A stretch of DNA of 64,000 bases from Dermatophagoides farinae (lineage: Eukaryota > Arthropoda > Arachnida > Sarcoptiformes > Pyroglyphidae): positions 1,488,001-1,552,000 of the forward strand of contig NC_134682.1 of assembly GCF_024713945.1 (NCBI RefSeq), given 5' to 3'. Below are positions 1 through 24,940 of the stretch, in pieces. A model generated the notes under the pieces. That model did no database searches. It was not told the DNA's origin and saw only the letters and a list, made by a program, of their open reading frames with translations. How positions within the stretch are numbered: the stretch's first letter is position 1; each line of letters starts with the position of its first letter. Made by a program: the position numbers and the translations under genes.

Positions 1-3000
1 AGCTTCTCGATAATAACAATGATAATATCACTTTGTATATGGTCAATTGAAGTGAAAAACAAGCAAATCAAATATGAATCAATAAACAGAGAAAAAAAAC
101 ATTCGAATTGAACATGTGTGTGTGTGAATCATAATTATTATTGTCATTCATAATTATGGTTTTCTTTTCTTTTTTTACTGTCGAGATAAAAACTGATGGT
201 CAATAGCTATGCAACAGGTTTTTGTTGTTGTTGTTGTTGTTGTCCATAGATCATCATCCAAACAAACAAACAAAAAAAAAGAATAATCAATATCTATCGA
301 GGGCATCATAATCAAAATCTTTTTATCGAAGAATCATCAATAAAAATAAAAAACTAGGTCGTGTGATGATTCTCATTTGAAAATGTCAAATGTGAATACA
401 AAAAAGGAACCAAAATAGAATGAAAGAGTTAACCCTTTTTTTCTGTTCTCAGGCTTTTTCTTTTATCAAAAATACATTTGGATACATTGTTATAAAAAAA
501 AAGAAAAAAAATTTTCTGGCTGATCATCAATCGATGTGAATGTCATTGATTGAATTGTGAGAATATCATCATCCATTGTGTGTGTGTGTGTAATCCTCAG
601 ATATCTAATCTGTTTGTTTGTTTGTTTGTTTGTTTGTTTATCTAATAAGAAAACCACCTTGAATAAGAGACGATGACAACAATGACAACAATTTAAACAT
701 TGTATATATTCAATTTAATGATGATAATAGGTCATGTAATCACTGGAAAAAAAATCGTGTGAATTGTAAATTGAAAAAAAAATAGAATGGTACAAGTGTG
801 AATTGATTTTGTTGATTGTTTTGGTGGTGGGAATCCTCAAATCTTTGTCAAATACAACAGGATTTTTTTTCTCAAAAAACAAATCCATTAAACCGGAACA
901 ATGAATGAATGAATGAATGGATGAAAAAGTTATTGATCATTTATCGATCATCATCAATATCTCAATCTATGGTGAATTTGAAAAAGAAAACATTTAAATA
1001 AAAGTAAAAGTGATTCGAATGAAAATCAGCATGGAATGATTTTCTCACACATTATCATCATTTGATTCACAGCAAATGGGAAAAAAATTTTTTTTTGCCA
1101 TTGTGGATGACACTTGCATTGAAGCGTAGAATTATCATTATCATCATCATCATCTTGAGCTGAGTGCATGTGTGGTTGTGTTCGATCATCCTCAACATCA
1201 ATTGATTGATTACAATGGATTTTTTTTTATGTAAATATCAATCAAATACACACCAACACACACACACACAGACATAACGAAACCGTGTGAAATCATTATG
1301 ATCATCATTGTGGTTTTGTTGAGGGTACGACTACACCAATTGAACATTTATAGACAATCGATGATTAGTTAAAAAAAATCATTCTGTTCGATTCCTTTTC
1401 CAATGTATTGATTGATATAATTTGACTTAACTTAGTTGAATCAATTATATCTAACCACAAAACAATCATCATCATCATTAAATATTAAATGTTGTGGTTA
1501 TATTAGACAAGAAAAGATTAGATTCTTGATTAGTGGTTGTTCACATGAATCTCATAGGAATTTCACTACCATTACCATATTCACACATCATCATTATTCT
1601 ATAGAATCTAATGAATATGATGGCTAAAAATAGTCAACAAAAGTCTTGGGTATAATCAAAAATTGAAAAATGAAAAAATTTCTGGTGAGAACTTTACAAC
1701 CATCACCACCACCAGTACTATATATAGTATTACTCCCCTTGTTATTGTTGTTACTATTTCTCACTGTCAATGATTCTCACCAGATTTTTTTTCTGTGTTT
1801 TGGTAAAAATATTTTTATTTGAGAATTTTTTTTTCTTCTGGTTCCCTTGGGACAGAAAAGAATGTATAACTAAAATAAATACTCACATCATTGAAATTTA
1901 TTCGTGATATAGAAAAGAAAAAAATTTTTTTTTCCCATTATAGCGCTCTATATATCTTACAAAAAGATCATGATGATGATGGCGAATGTGACATGCTCGG
2001 CTTTTTATGATCATAATCAATGATGATGATCGTACACGTTCCACACAAAGTTTACTTTCAATTTTTTTTTTTTACTTTTCATTATTTTCAATCAACAGGC
2101 AATATGAACGGTATATGAATGCACGTGCATTTTTTCAATTTTTCAGGCTCGGGTCATGTTCCACCGCCATCATCATCAACTCGACCATTGTTTTGTGTTT
2201 GTATGATACACACATGAACAATTTCTTCTGAGTTTAATCAGAGTTTACTCTTGCTAGGTTGTGGTAGCTAATATAGATTTTTGTGGATTATTGTGAACAA
2301 ACAAACGAAAAAGACGATCAAGTACGAAAATATTCGGGTAAATAAATTGAGTTCCAGAAAGTCCTTACATACAGATACCCAATCACTGGGTTTTTTTTTC
2401 TTCAAATCTCCTGACCTCTGCTATTGCCGTGGCCAATAAAAGAATGAATTGATTTTTCAATCCATTCAATCTCAAACAAACAATCAAGCTCGCGAGCAAG
2501 CAAAGTGGAAATGCCAACCAAAGGGAGGGGGGAAAAAAGACCAAACTATTTGAAACTTGAATTCAAACGAAACGAAATGCCAAAAAAAATGAATGTTTGG
2601 CATTGCTAACATTTCATTCTCGTGAACCAATGATTTCTTTTCTTGTTTTGTTTTGTTTTGCTCTGTTCTGTTCATTCCACCATTATTTGTCAAACTGAAA
2701 GCGGGACTTTTGGCCAGTAACGAAATAAAATAAAAAAAATTCATTTCGCTACTTTCCGCATTCATTTGATTTTTGGTGAGCGTGATAATAAATTTTTTTC
2801 ATTTGTGTGTGTGTGTGTGCGATGTCTTGAAATGAATGACCCACGAACACACACACACACAGCATGAACCAAATAGTAAAGAAATATTTGTGGACAATAA
2901 ACGAACAAACGACATGTTGTTGACGACAAAAGCAGATTAGTATGGTGTGTGTCTATATAGATATAATAGATTGAATCATTGAGGTCATGGGTCATTATGG

Positions 3001-3567
3001 TGGCCATGAATGGTAATGGTTTCAAAGACTTTTTTTTGGTTGTTGTTGTTGTTGTTGTAAACAAACTAAAAAAAACCATAACCAATCGGTCACCCGATAA
3101 GTCCAGAAAAAATGATTTAATTTTTTTTTCTGGTCAAGCTAGATTAGCTTCAAGATAAGAAATATATTGAAGAAAATGGTCAGTTAAAAATAGGGCTGGG
3201 GGAAAGGTCACAACCAAAGGGTTTGAGTCAACAAAAAAAATGACAACTTTATGGACATTTTGACACACACACAGACACACAGAAACACATGTTCTAATGT
3301 GTAATTTTGTGACATAGACGGATAATAAAGAAAATAGAAATTAAAAATCGATCAAAATATCGATTCATGTTAAACATGCAATATAATAACAAGGTGCGAA
3401 AACAAGACAAAAAAAAATCGATGTGAACACAACAACAAGATGATGATCGTGATCAATGGTACATCGAAAATGATCATGATTTGAAAGAAATCCTGAACGC
3501 GTGAATCACGTTTTTTGGACATTATATTCACACCATAAATCACAACAATGTGAGAATAAATTCTTAC
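1..3567. other. Presumed first intron of the fringe-like gene; no exon recognised
   Basis: No conserved coding segment is visible on either strand. The short open frames are low-complexity translations of (CA)n, (TTG)n, (ATC)n and A/T runs. The fringe-type exon ending at 3568 on the minus strand has a good splice donor reading leftwards, so this stretch is most simply its intron, with later exons beyond the left edge. I looked for the expected next segment of the Fringe domain and did not find it. A TTTG-type tetranucleotide run lies near 612-638. Confidence 0.5.
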
Positions 3568-3957
3568 CTGATTTTTTGCCAATGTATACCATGTATCCAA
3601 TATAATATCTAAACGAGATTTATGAAATATTCTTGTCGTTTTCACCGTTATAAATATATCATCAATATTTGTTTGTGATTCATTTGTTTTGATCATCGAT
3701 GATGATGATGATACAGATTCTGGAATCTGTTTAGCTGATTCATTTAAATTTGATTGCAATAATTGATTTTGATGTAAATTTTTCACTACTGATGATGATG
3801 ATGATGATGATGATAATGATGGCATCCATAGGATGACCATCATACAGATGATGAATAAAAGGCACATCGATATATACATGGCTACATTGCATAGACTACG
3901 TATTAATAATCGCTGTTGATGGCGATTTGTATTATCGTTGCTGATATAAAACATCAT
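3568..3957 (-). CDS. fng: Fringe-type beta-1,3-N-acetylglucosaminyltransferase, first coding exon only (partial)
   Basis: Fringe enzymes sit in the Golgi membrane and add GlcNAc to O-fucose on Notch EGF repeats. The 130-residue exon begins MMFYISND and has a short cytoplasmic N-terminus rich in Arg and His. A hydrophobic type II signal anchor covers about residues 25-45 (MYISMCLLFIICMMVILWM). A Ser/Asn-rich stem follows, and the exon ends in DDIFITVKTTRIFHKSRLD and the Trp-containing helix of the Fringe domain (DTWYTLAKNQ). The exon stops in phase 0 at CAG followed by GTAAGA. The donor sugar-binding DDD motif and catalytic residues would be in later exons, which are outside the window to the left. 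The first of two adjacent Met codons is taken as start. The family assignment is good; whether it is the single fringe gene cannot be told. Confidence 0.85.
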
Positions 3958-5302
3958 GATGTGTATTATTTATTTCATTTTTTTTTATTGAAAATTTTCA
4001 ATTTTAATTTTTTTATTTAAAACGGGAATTATTTAAGGCACACACATAAACACACACAAAAATCACAGTGAAAAAAAAAATTTGAAAAAACGACAACGAT
4101 GACCGCCACCACCACCAACAACAACAACACTACCGATTACAGAAACGTCCAAACATAAACTGAAAATCTGAACTATGTGTGTGTGTGTGTGTGTATCGTG
4201 TTCATTTTCAACATGCACATTTTATGTGTGGCTAAAATGCTCGGCCTTTTTTTTCTCCTTCTTTTCGACCATTTTTTTTTTACCATTTATTAAACACCAC
4301 CCATCCATTCATCTATCTCTATATTTTATGGTTGTTTATGTTGTGTGGTTGAAATTATGGCAGCTGTTTGACGATGACGATGAACAACAGGGGAAGGTCG
4401 ATCGACGACGATGATGATGATGGTCCGGTTTGATGATGATCTTCAATCCAATGATGAAATAATAATCATCAATATAAGAAAAAAAAACAGGGATCTCATT
4501 CATTCAATGATGATCACATATCAAAATTTCATTTTTATTCACAAGATACGATTGACATCAACAACAACAACAAATGGTGGTATATAATCTGGTTCGCTGG
4601 TTTCATTCGTTCGCCGTTCTGGGTGATAGTGGCCTCTAGTATTGATAATTTCAAAATAAGATTTAGATTTTTGATTTGTCATCAAAATTCAGTGATCATT
4701 TTTTCGAAGCTTCTGGACTTTTTTTCTGGTTTTTTTTCAGTCATTCATTCTTTCATTTCATCTTACGATAAACAATTAATAAATTTCGGAAACTGTGATT
4801 ATCGTTATTTGGAAAAAAACATTGAAATTGTTGTTTGATTAAAGAAAATTTCACTTTTCTTTCTGTTATCACTCGTGATTTCGAAGTAAAAATCAGAGGA
4901 AAAAATAAATGTTATCGTCATGGAAAATCCGTGGCATTTTTTTTCTAAGCGCCACACCTACTCATTTGCCCCCATTTGGTGATTATATTTTCCCTCCAAA
5001 TAAAAAATGTCTATTTTATCACAAAAGTTTAAAAAACAATGGCGGGAATTAAAATTTTGAAATTTTTATTTTTGGAAAAAAAATCCTGTCACGTACTATA
5101 TGAACGGAAGCGCTCTATTGTCCACGAAAAAAAACCAAAATAGAATTTTTTTGTTTTTATTTTTCAATTTTCAATTTTTTTTTGGCTTCTGTCAACATTG
5201 ATGAAAATTTGAACGATTTAAATTCACAATTTGTACATTATCATGATTTTTCAACTTTGATTCCATTTTATAATTAAAGTAAAATTAATTTCGAAATTAA
5301 CG
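3958..5302. other. Divergent intergenic region between fringe-like gene and MAU2
   Basis: This 1.3-kb region separates two genes transcribed away from each other, so it should contain both promoters and 5' untranslated regions. It is A/T-rich with GT, GAT and CAA repeats. I see no additional gene and no promoter element that I would place with confidence. Confidence 0.6.
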
Positions 5303-6294
5303 ATGAATAGTTATAATCCAGAAAATGCCTACCTTACACTGGTTTCGTTGGCCGAAGAATTTCGGACTCAAAAACCTCCCGATATACGAAATTGTGTACA
5401 ATGTTTGACGGCCATCATCAATCTTCGTGTTCCTTATCCGGCAATCGAAGCTAAAACTCATCTACAAATTGGTTCACTACTATTGGAGCATTCGAATAAT
5501 CTTGAATTGGCCAAAGTTCATCTTAAAAAAGCTGTAAGTTTGAGTAAAATTTGATTGTTTCATTCTAGCTAAAAATATTGACTCTAATCCAATTGTTGTA
5601 GTGGGGTCAAGCAGAAACTATAGCCAATTGTGAAGATATCATTTATGAATCGATATCATTACTTGCTCGTATCTATGAAAAAATGGTAACGAATATCTAG
5701 TGGAAGCATTCAATGGACTAATTCTATACTAACGATATTTTTCTACAGAATCATACATTAGGTGCCAAAGAAATTTTACTTAAAGGTGTCGAAAAATCTT
5801 GTCATTCAATCTATTGGCACATTAAATTATTATTTCAATTAGCGGTAAGTACACATTGATGATGATAAAATTTCATTGACATTAACAAAAACAACAACAA
5901 CAACAACAACAAAAAATTTCAAATAGCAAATTCATGCCAATGATCAAGAATATAATGAAGCAGCGAATGTATTAAATATTGGTGCAGAATATGCAAATAT
6001 CTCCGGTGCTCATTATACACGAATACTTTTTCTATTAAGTCGTGGAATGGTATTGATGATTGATAAACGTATCAATGAAGTGCATCCTGTTTTAAATCTT
6101 GCCGGTCAATTGGTTGAATCATGGCAAGGAAATGTTCATCTAAAAGAGGCATTAAAAGTATTCTTTTTAGTACTACAAGTATGTCATCATTTGAATGCAG
6201 GCCAAGTGAAAAGTGTACGGCCAAGTTTAAAACTATTACAACAAAGTATTCAGAATATAACGGCTACATCATTTCATCTTGATGACGGTAAATG

Positions 6295-6325
<31 letters not shown>

Positions 6326-8016
6326 TTTTGGTTATTCAAAATTCATTCATTATTTAAATATTTTTTTTCATTTCATTTTTTTTTTCAATAATAATAACAA
6401 CAGAATATATGAGCCTAAATTCGAACGATACTTTTATTTGGATGCCTAAAGAACATATGTGTGTTTTAGTATATTTGGTAACCGTATTACATTCAATGCA
6501 ATCTGGTTATATGGAAAAAGCACAAAAATATACGGAAAAAGCATTGATGCAAATCGATAAATTACGAAGTATGTTGTAAATGATGATGATTTTCAAATTC
6601 AATGATTTTCTATAATGATACACATTCATATTCACAGGCGTCGGTAGTCATCAAATGTTGAATACATTTCAATTGATTCTATTGGAACATATAGCAATGT
6701 GTCGTTTAGTGATGGGCAACAGAACTTTGGCAATCAAAGAAGTAAAAAAAAATTTTTTTGTTTTGTTTTCCACTTATTCCAATAATTGGTTCGTTTGTCC
6801 CCAAATAGATTGTTCAAGCATTAAATATTTGTTATCGAGATACAAAATTAAAATTTCGACATAAACCATTGATACATTCATTATTGGGAATGTATGCAAT
6901 GTCTATGAATATAACCGATTGTGCTGAAAGCCAATTACGACTTTCATTAACGGTATGTGTTTGAAATTTGTCAATCAATTAAAATTGATGCATTTTTTTC
7001 CCCAATTTCGTACATTTTCATCACCATCATTACAAAACAGCTACATGGTGCATCAAACGAAGCACGAATATTGACTAGCCTGAATTTGGCCATTGTTTAT
7101 TTACGTAATAAACGTGAAAATGAATTGAATGAATTGTTGGTCAATCTGAATCCGGAATCACTTCATTCAAAGTTTGTGAAATGAATACGATTATTTTAAT
7201 CCTTTTCGTTTTATTAATTTATATTTTTTCTGCTATAAAATTATCTCTCTCTTTTTCACACACACACACAAACATATAGCTCACAAAGTTTAAAAGCAGC
7301 CGCTTATTATGTTTTTGGTTTAAATTCATATTTTCAAGCTCGTTATAATGATGCCAAGTATGTATTTCATTTCATTTTTTTTCCATTTTATTTTGTTGTT
7401 TAATAAGATTAATGGTTTGGTAAAAAACAAAATCTCAATGAAACAAAAAAAAACTTTTTCTTCCACAAACAAATAGACGATACTTGCGTGAAACACTGAA
7501 AATGGCCAATGGTGAAGATTTGAATCGTTTGACATCATGTTCATTGGTTTTACTTGGACACATTTTCTATTCATTAGGAAATAGGTAAATTATTATATGA
7601 GATTAATTTGTCTGTTTTTTTTTCTTTCTTTTTTTGTTTTTGAAGAAAAAAACAAATTTAAAATTGACTTAATTTATGTTTATTTTTTATCTAACAAATA
7701 GCCGGGAAAGTTTAAACATGGTAACACCAGCCATGCAATTGGCTAGTAAAATACCAGATACACAGGTCCAATTATGGGCAACGGCTTTATTGAAAGATTT
7801 ATATGATTCTGGTAGCGCTAAACAAGCCGAAGCAATACAGATGCATAATCAATTTTCACAAATTTTATTGAACGATCAATATCAAGCATTACATCTAAAT
7901 GAACATGGATACATTAATGTAAGTCATCATTAAATGATGTGTGCGTGTGAGAAATAACTTATTATTATTATTATTTTTTTTTTCTTGCTCGCTAACAGTG
8001 GTATAGTGAACATTGA
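5303..8016 (+). CDS. mau2: MAU2 / SCC4 cohesin-loading complex subunit, 12 exons, 578 aa
   Basis: MAU2 pairs with NIPBL/SCC2 to load cohesin onto chromatin in the nucleus. Exons: 5303-5533, 5602-5685, 5749-5844, 5927-6287, 6404-6568, 6638-6741, 6809-6952, 7041-7171, 7280-7357, 7477-7584, 7702-7918, 7999-8016. All introns are GT-AG, phases are consistent, and the frame closes at TGA. The 578 residues are close to the roughly 600 of animal MAU2. The protein is a run of TPR-like helical pairs. Family-conserved stretches include [90 protein letters not shown] and [20 protein letters not shown]. The C-terminus is shorter than in vertebrates, ending WYSEH in an 18-nt last exon. Introns of 53-137 nt carry (CAA)n and poly-T runs. 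An AATAAA lies at 8267-8272. Confidence 0.96.
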
Positions 8017-8266
8017 CCATATTAACCACCGGATGTTGAATGTAAAATTCTTAAGAAATGAAACAACATTACAGAAAAAAAGACTATAAGATTCTGATAT
8101 CATCCTCATTTTTCATTGGAAATTAACATTCAATCATTCATTCATTTTTTTTTTTTTTTTGTTGCAGAAAGTAATCGATAGAATCTTGTCAACAAAACAT
8201 ATAAAGCAAACAGAATAATGTGTTTGTGTGTAAATATTTAACCATTATTATAGACACTTGGATAAA

Positions 8267-8272
8267 AATAAA
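8267..8272 (+). terminator. Likely polyadenylation signal of MAU2
   Basis: The hexamer AATAAA lies 251 bases after the MAU2 stop codon, on the coding strand, in A/T-rich sequence. It is the best-placed canonical signal I see, but the hexamer is common in DNA of this composition. Confidence 0.5.
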
Positions 8273-10926
8273 TTTTCCTTCAAACTCTTTCAATTATTCG
8301 ATTATTAATTTCCCGTAATAATGCAGCTGTTTATTTTTTTCATTCATCAAATTCAATTCCTATACATTCACCGTCATATCATCATCATCATCATCATCGT
8401 CATCATCATTCATTGGAACTATTTATAACGTCGTAATGAACAAGAATTTTTGAGAAACAAAAAAAAAAATTTTTAAGAATTTCATCACTTTTCTTTGTAA
8501 CTTTGTCATTTTTAAAAAAAAAAAATCATCATCATCATCATGATAATTAATTCTTTTTTTTTCTTTTTTGATAATAAATAAAAACCGGAAATTAAATCTG
8601 ATCATCACCGATCTTTAATGCTGTCCAGTGAATGACATTGAAAAATCTTTACTGGACCATTCCCCCTTTTTTTATTGCTATTTCTATCGTTATTATCAAT
8701 CGATCATCATTCATTTATGATGTTTTACCAACAACAACAACAACAAAAAATAATGGATGCCATAGAAAGAAAAAGAAATGATGATTATTATACGCGATTA
8801 ACCCAAAATGACTAATGATCATTTTGTTTTGTGTTTTTTTTTATTTGACTTTACTTTTGATGATGATGATGGAACCTTGTTTCTGGTTTTTATTGTCATT
8901 GTCATTGTTATTGTTGTTGTTGTTGTTGTTGCTATCGGCGTCAGAGTTTCGTTATATACAATTTTCTTGATTGAAAACAAAGATACGCGTGTTTGTTTCA
9001 TGACAATGATGATGATGATGATGATGATGACGATGACAATGGTATATATTCATTTATAAATGAATTTTCTTCATTGTATGCATTTTTTATTTTATGATCT
9101 TGTTTGACAAATGATGATGATGATGATGGTGATGGTAATGGTGATGAACAAGAGATTGGTTTTTGTTTTCTTGTCATTTCATTCATCGGAATTTTTTTTT
9201 ATGATTCTTGCATTCAATTTTTCTTTCCAAAATGACCGTTTTTTCGTTTGCAAAAAGGTTTGACCGATACAGTGTTTGTCTATAATGATTCTATGGTTGT
9301 TGTGTATTTGACTTTTTCTATTTCTATTCATCTCTCACATTTATTCACTCAATTTTCAACCAAAAACTAACGCGCATGATGATAAACATTGACATCTCGA
9401 TCCTGGATCATCATCATTTAATATATGGGTGCTATAACTATGAATATACGGAAAAGTTTTTTTTTTAGGAGTCGGCTCCAATGGTTCCAGAAAAATAACG
9501 TGATATATGACCACTTCTACAGTAACAACAACAACAACAACAATGTCATATATCGTCAAATGATGGAAGCAGTTTTTTATTTTGGATCCTAGAACAAGAA
9601 GAAGTACCTAGAATCGTCTGAATGATGTGTGTGTGTGTGTATTATATATCTATCTATATATATTCTGGCTGGCTTCATCATCATCATTTGAGGGAAATTG
9701 AAAGAAAAAAATCCGACTTTTTTCCCATTTTCATAGGGAGCTGATTCTTTTTTTTCAAACAAACTTCAATCAGAATAAAATAGTATATGACTATCACTCA
9801 TATTCACAAAAAGTTATTATTCTTTTTTTTTCTCTTCCCATTATTATAAAATGAGATGATGACTACTATGCCAAGATTCTTGTTTGTTACTCAATTGATA
9901 ATACACACACAAAAACACACACAGACCCACAGATCAATGATTGAATGACTTGAAAAAGCTTTATATGAGCAAATTATGTGATGTCTGTGTGTGTGTGTGT
10001 GTGTATATAAATGTACCGGAAAAGAAAATCTGTTTTTCTCTCTCTCTTGTTCTCACTCGTAACCTCAAGTTCATCACATCACATTATTTCAATCATAATC
10101 ACAATTAATGAATGATTCATATATTTCATATATGACTGAAATTTGATGATTAAAATTTTTGTTTTTTTATTCTGTGCGTGTATGTTTGTCTGTGTTTTTG
10201 TGCCATTTCAGGATTATTTAAATATACACACACACACATGTGACATACTAATTGATTTGATTGTTGAATTTATTCGTTCAAAAACATATTCATCATCATC
10301 ACCATCATCATTTTTTTTCAACATCATCATTGCATTAGTCTCATGCTGATCTGAATCCAGAAACAAGGCAAAAAAAAATCCTTAAACACACACACCATTT
10401 ACGACACCATCTCTCTGGTGGCCGATGATGATGTTAACGGTGTGATGGCCAACCAAAAAAACTGGCAAAATAATAACCATGGTTTTTTGAGATTAAGGTC
10501 GTCAATTCGAAAAATGGATCCATTTGATTTTCTTGAATCACACCATCAACATCATCATCATCGTCGTCACCATTATTATCATCATAATAATCATTGGCAC
10601 AATTAGATTTATTCAATTGTATGAAAATAAAAAATGTCCATTCAATTTGCGACAATTGTCGTAACGATATCGGCCATCATCATCATCATTATCATCATCA
10701 TCGTCATCATCAACCATAATATAACGACAACGATATTTTTATTGAAAATTTTTTTCCAATCAAATCATTTATCATTCATTTATCTGATTAATATTGATCA
10801 TTATTATCAGAAAAAATTCTCTATATTATTAGTAGATTCTACTATTATTATTGAATCTATTTTTGTTACGACTATTTCAACACTACCATTATTATTATTA
10901 TCGTCACAATCACAATCATCATCATC
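8273..10926. other. Repeat-rich intergenic / unc-13 5' region
   Basis: No conserved protein is visible. Open frames here are translations of (ATG)n, (GTT)n and (CA)n tracts, often open on both strands. The segment precedes the first unc-13 coding exon and probably includes its promoter and 5' untranslated exons, but I cannot place them. Confidence 0.5.
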
Positions 10927-22652
<11,726 letters not shown>

Positions 22653-23750
22653 TAAGCAATACAACCCATTATTTTTTTGTATGTGTGTTTGTGTTTGTAT
22701 ACCTATTATATACCCTGTATTTTTTCTCACACATACACATATATGGAGAGAAAACAATTATCATTCTGTGTCATATCGTTGATTTTTAATTTTTTTTCTC
22801 TCATTTTTTTTTTTTGCTATTCATATTTTATTTCAAAATAATTTAATTGATTGTTTATTTGCACACACACACACACAACCACCCACCCACCCCCATACAC
22901 TTCTGTGGTGAGTGCCAATAATATTTTTTTCATCTCTTTGATGATGATGAAATTGATTTTTTTTTTTTTTTGAATCACATCACTTTAAGCCAAAAAAAAA
23001 AAACATCAACCCACACACACATCAAATGCCCATGCCAGCCATATTTTTCTACATTGAAATTTTCAATTGTGATTTGCATCAATGGTAATTCTAGTTTTTT
23101 GTATACACATTGACACATTGACTACCAAAATCCACTAAAAATCTGTTTGTTTGTTGATTCATTTTTTTTTCATATCATCATCATCATCATTATGATTCCT
23201 ATAATAATCATTGATAACAAACGGAAAAAACACACACACACACACACACTGAGTGTAAATTTTATTTCATTTTATCCATTTTTTTGTTTGTTTGTTTGTT
23301 TTTTTCTTCATGTTTGTTTGTCTATTGTTATCATGTAAATTTTTCGGACTATTATAAAAAAAAATGATGACTATTTTTATATGCCACCCAAGAAATAAAA
23401 AACAAGAGTGCACTTAATTTGAAATGAATAAAAAAAAATGAAAATTTATCCAAATTATCTATTTACTTATATATTATCATTAAAAATGGTAAAATAAAGA
23501 TTGATTTGTTTTTTTTTTACCATCAAATAAAAGTTGGCAACACCGTTGTTCATTCGAATTTGAAATTGAAAGCACTATGAGAGTGTTTGTTCAGGTGGAT
23601 CACAATAGCCGATCTAGATATAAACACGTGATTCGTTTGTTTTATTTGTATAATTTTTTTTTTTGCAATTTCAATTTTTACATTAGTTTTTTTTGTGTGT
23701 GTGTGTGAAGATCATCAGTTTTTTTTATCGATATTAAATTTTGCAACATA
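22653..23750. other. unc-13 3' untranslated / intergenic region
   Basis: This stretch holds the presumed 3' UTR of unc-13 and the upstream region of the TEX10-like gene. It is rich in (CA)n, (ATC)n and T runs. No coding segment is supported. A palindromic CACGTG (E-box) lies at 23625-23630. Confidence 0.6.
23625..23630. promoter_or_regulatory. E-box CACGTG upstream of the TEX10/IPI1-like gene
   Basis: A single perfect CACGTG palindrome lies 120 bp upstream of the ATG at 23751. Canonical E-boxes are bound by bHLH factors such as Myc/Max, which control ribosome-biogenesis genes in animals. That this site acts on the TEX10-like gene is inference from position only; a 6-bp palindrome can occur by chance. 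Confidence 0.35.
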
Positions 23751-24881
23751 ATGGGCAAGAAAAAGAAAAATCAAGATTTCCGGAAAATAAAATTAAGAGC
23801 CGGAAAAAAATTACCAAAACATCTTAATGAAGCAAGACCAGAAATCAAAGCAAAAAAAATTAAAATTAATTCTACAATCGAATCTATTGATCCGATAAAA
23901 TTATTATCAAATTCTTCGATTAATACTAAACTGAAATTAATTTATCTGATTAAATTTGTCAAGAAAATTTCACAAGATGATAGCCAATCATGTGATGGTG
24001 ACCAAATACAAATTATTTGTAAATATCTTACCGATAATGATCATCGTGTTCGTTGTGAAGTGTTGAAAGCATTGCGTATTTATTTTAAAAAAATCAATGC
24101 TTCTACCAAATCCGATAACCGATCGCAATTTTCACCAACATTAATGATGATTATGAAATTTGTCAGCTGTGGTATCACTCATATTGATCAAAATATTCGT
24201 AATGATTCGGAAAAATTATTATCTTACCTCATTGATCAACATGATCCATCCATGACACAACATTTGATGCAATTGTTCATGACAAAAATAACTTCATCTA
24301 CGTTCAAATCATTGGATTCTAAATTTTATCCACTTTTGAAAAGATTTATCATCAAAATCAATGAACAAATTCCTGCTTCAATATCGAACAATTTCGAACA
24401 AGTGTCAATCAAACCAAAAGAATTCATCTGGAATGGTGATAATGGTCATTTGAATATTTTGCATTTAAATGATAGACCATCGTTAAATGAACGATTTTCA
24501 AACATTTCAAGTTTTAATTTAACGTTTCAGAATATAACCCAAAATAATATTGATAAACTATTTTTTCAAACTGTAAAAGAAATGGTCATCAAAGATGTTA
24601 AATCATTGATTGGAAAAGGAATGCAACGAGCGTTATCGTTTACCGATAGCACTAAAGCTATTACTGCCATTGAATTGACACATCGATTTAAATGTCATAA
24701 TGAATTGTTCGAATTTTGGAACAATCCAGCTAAAATTCCACATATTACAGTTATGCATGACAATGAACATGCTAACCAAAAACAAAATGCTAAACAAAAT
24801 CGTCAAATACATAATTCACAAACATATATTAATCGTTTATTGGAAAATTTTAGAGTTCAATTTTTTAAAAATTACAAATAA
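23751..24881 (+). CDS. TEX10 / IPI1 homologue, pre-60S ribosome maturation factor, 376 aa
   Basis: TEX10 (Ipi1 in yeast) works in the nucleolus with PELP1/Rix1 and WDR18/Ipi3, the Rix1 complex, in processing the ITS2 spacer and releasing pre-60S particles. The gene is one uninterrupted exon. The N-terminus is the family hallmark, a basic segment MGKKKKNQDFRKIKLRAGKK followed by HEAT-like helices with the conserved pattern CGITHIDQNIRNDSEKLLSY. At 376 aa it is near the yeast length and far shorter than vertebrate TEX10 (around 930), so it probably retains only the N-terminal helical repeat. Lack of introns contrasts with its neighbours and could reflect intron loss or retroposition. It ends 59 bp from the stop codon of the convergent ThrRS gene. 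Confidence 0.85.
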   Translation: MGKKKKNQDFRKIKLRAGKKLPKHLNEARPEIKAKKIKINSTIESIDPIKLLSNSSINTKLKLIYLIKFVKKISQDDSQSCDGDQIQIICKYLTDNDHRVRCEVLKALRIYFKKINASTKSDNRSQFSPTLMMIMKFVSCGITHIDQNIRNDSEKLLSYLIDQHDPSMTQHLMQLFMTKITSSTFKSLDSKFYPLLKRFIIKINEQIPASISNNFEQVSIKPKEFIWNGDNGHLNILHLNDRPSLNERFSNISSFNLTFQNITQNNIDKLFFQTVKEMVIKDVKSLIGKGMQRALSFTDSTKAITAIELTHRFKCHNELFEFWNNPAKIPHITVMHDNEHANQKQNAKQNRQIHNSQTYINRLLENFRVQFFKNYK

Positions 24882-24940
24882 TTTGTAATGTGATTGTGAT
24901 AATAATAATAAATTTTTTTTTAATAATTGATATAATAAAT

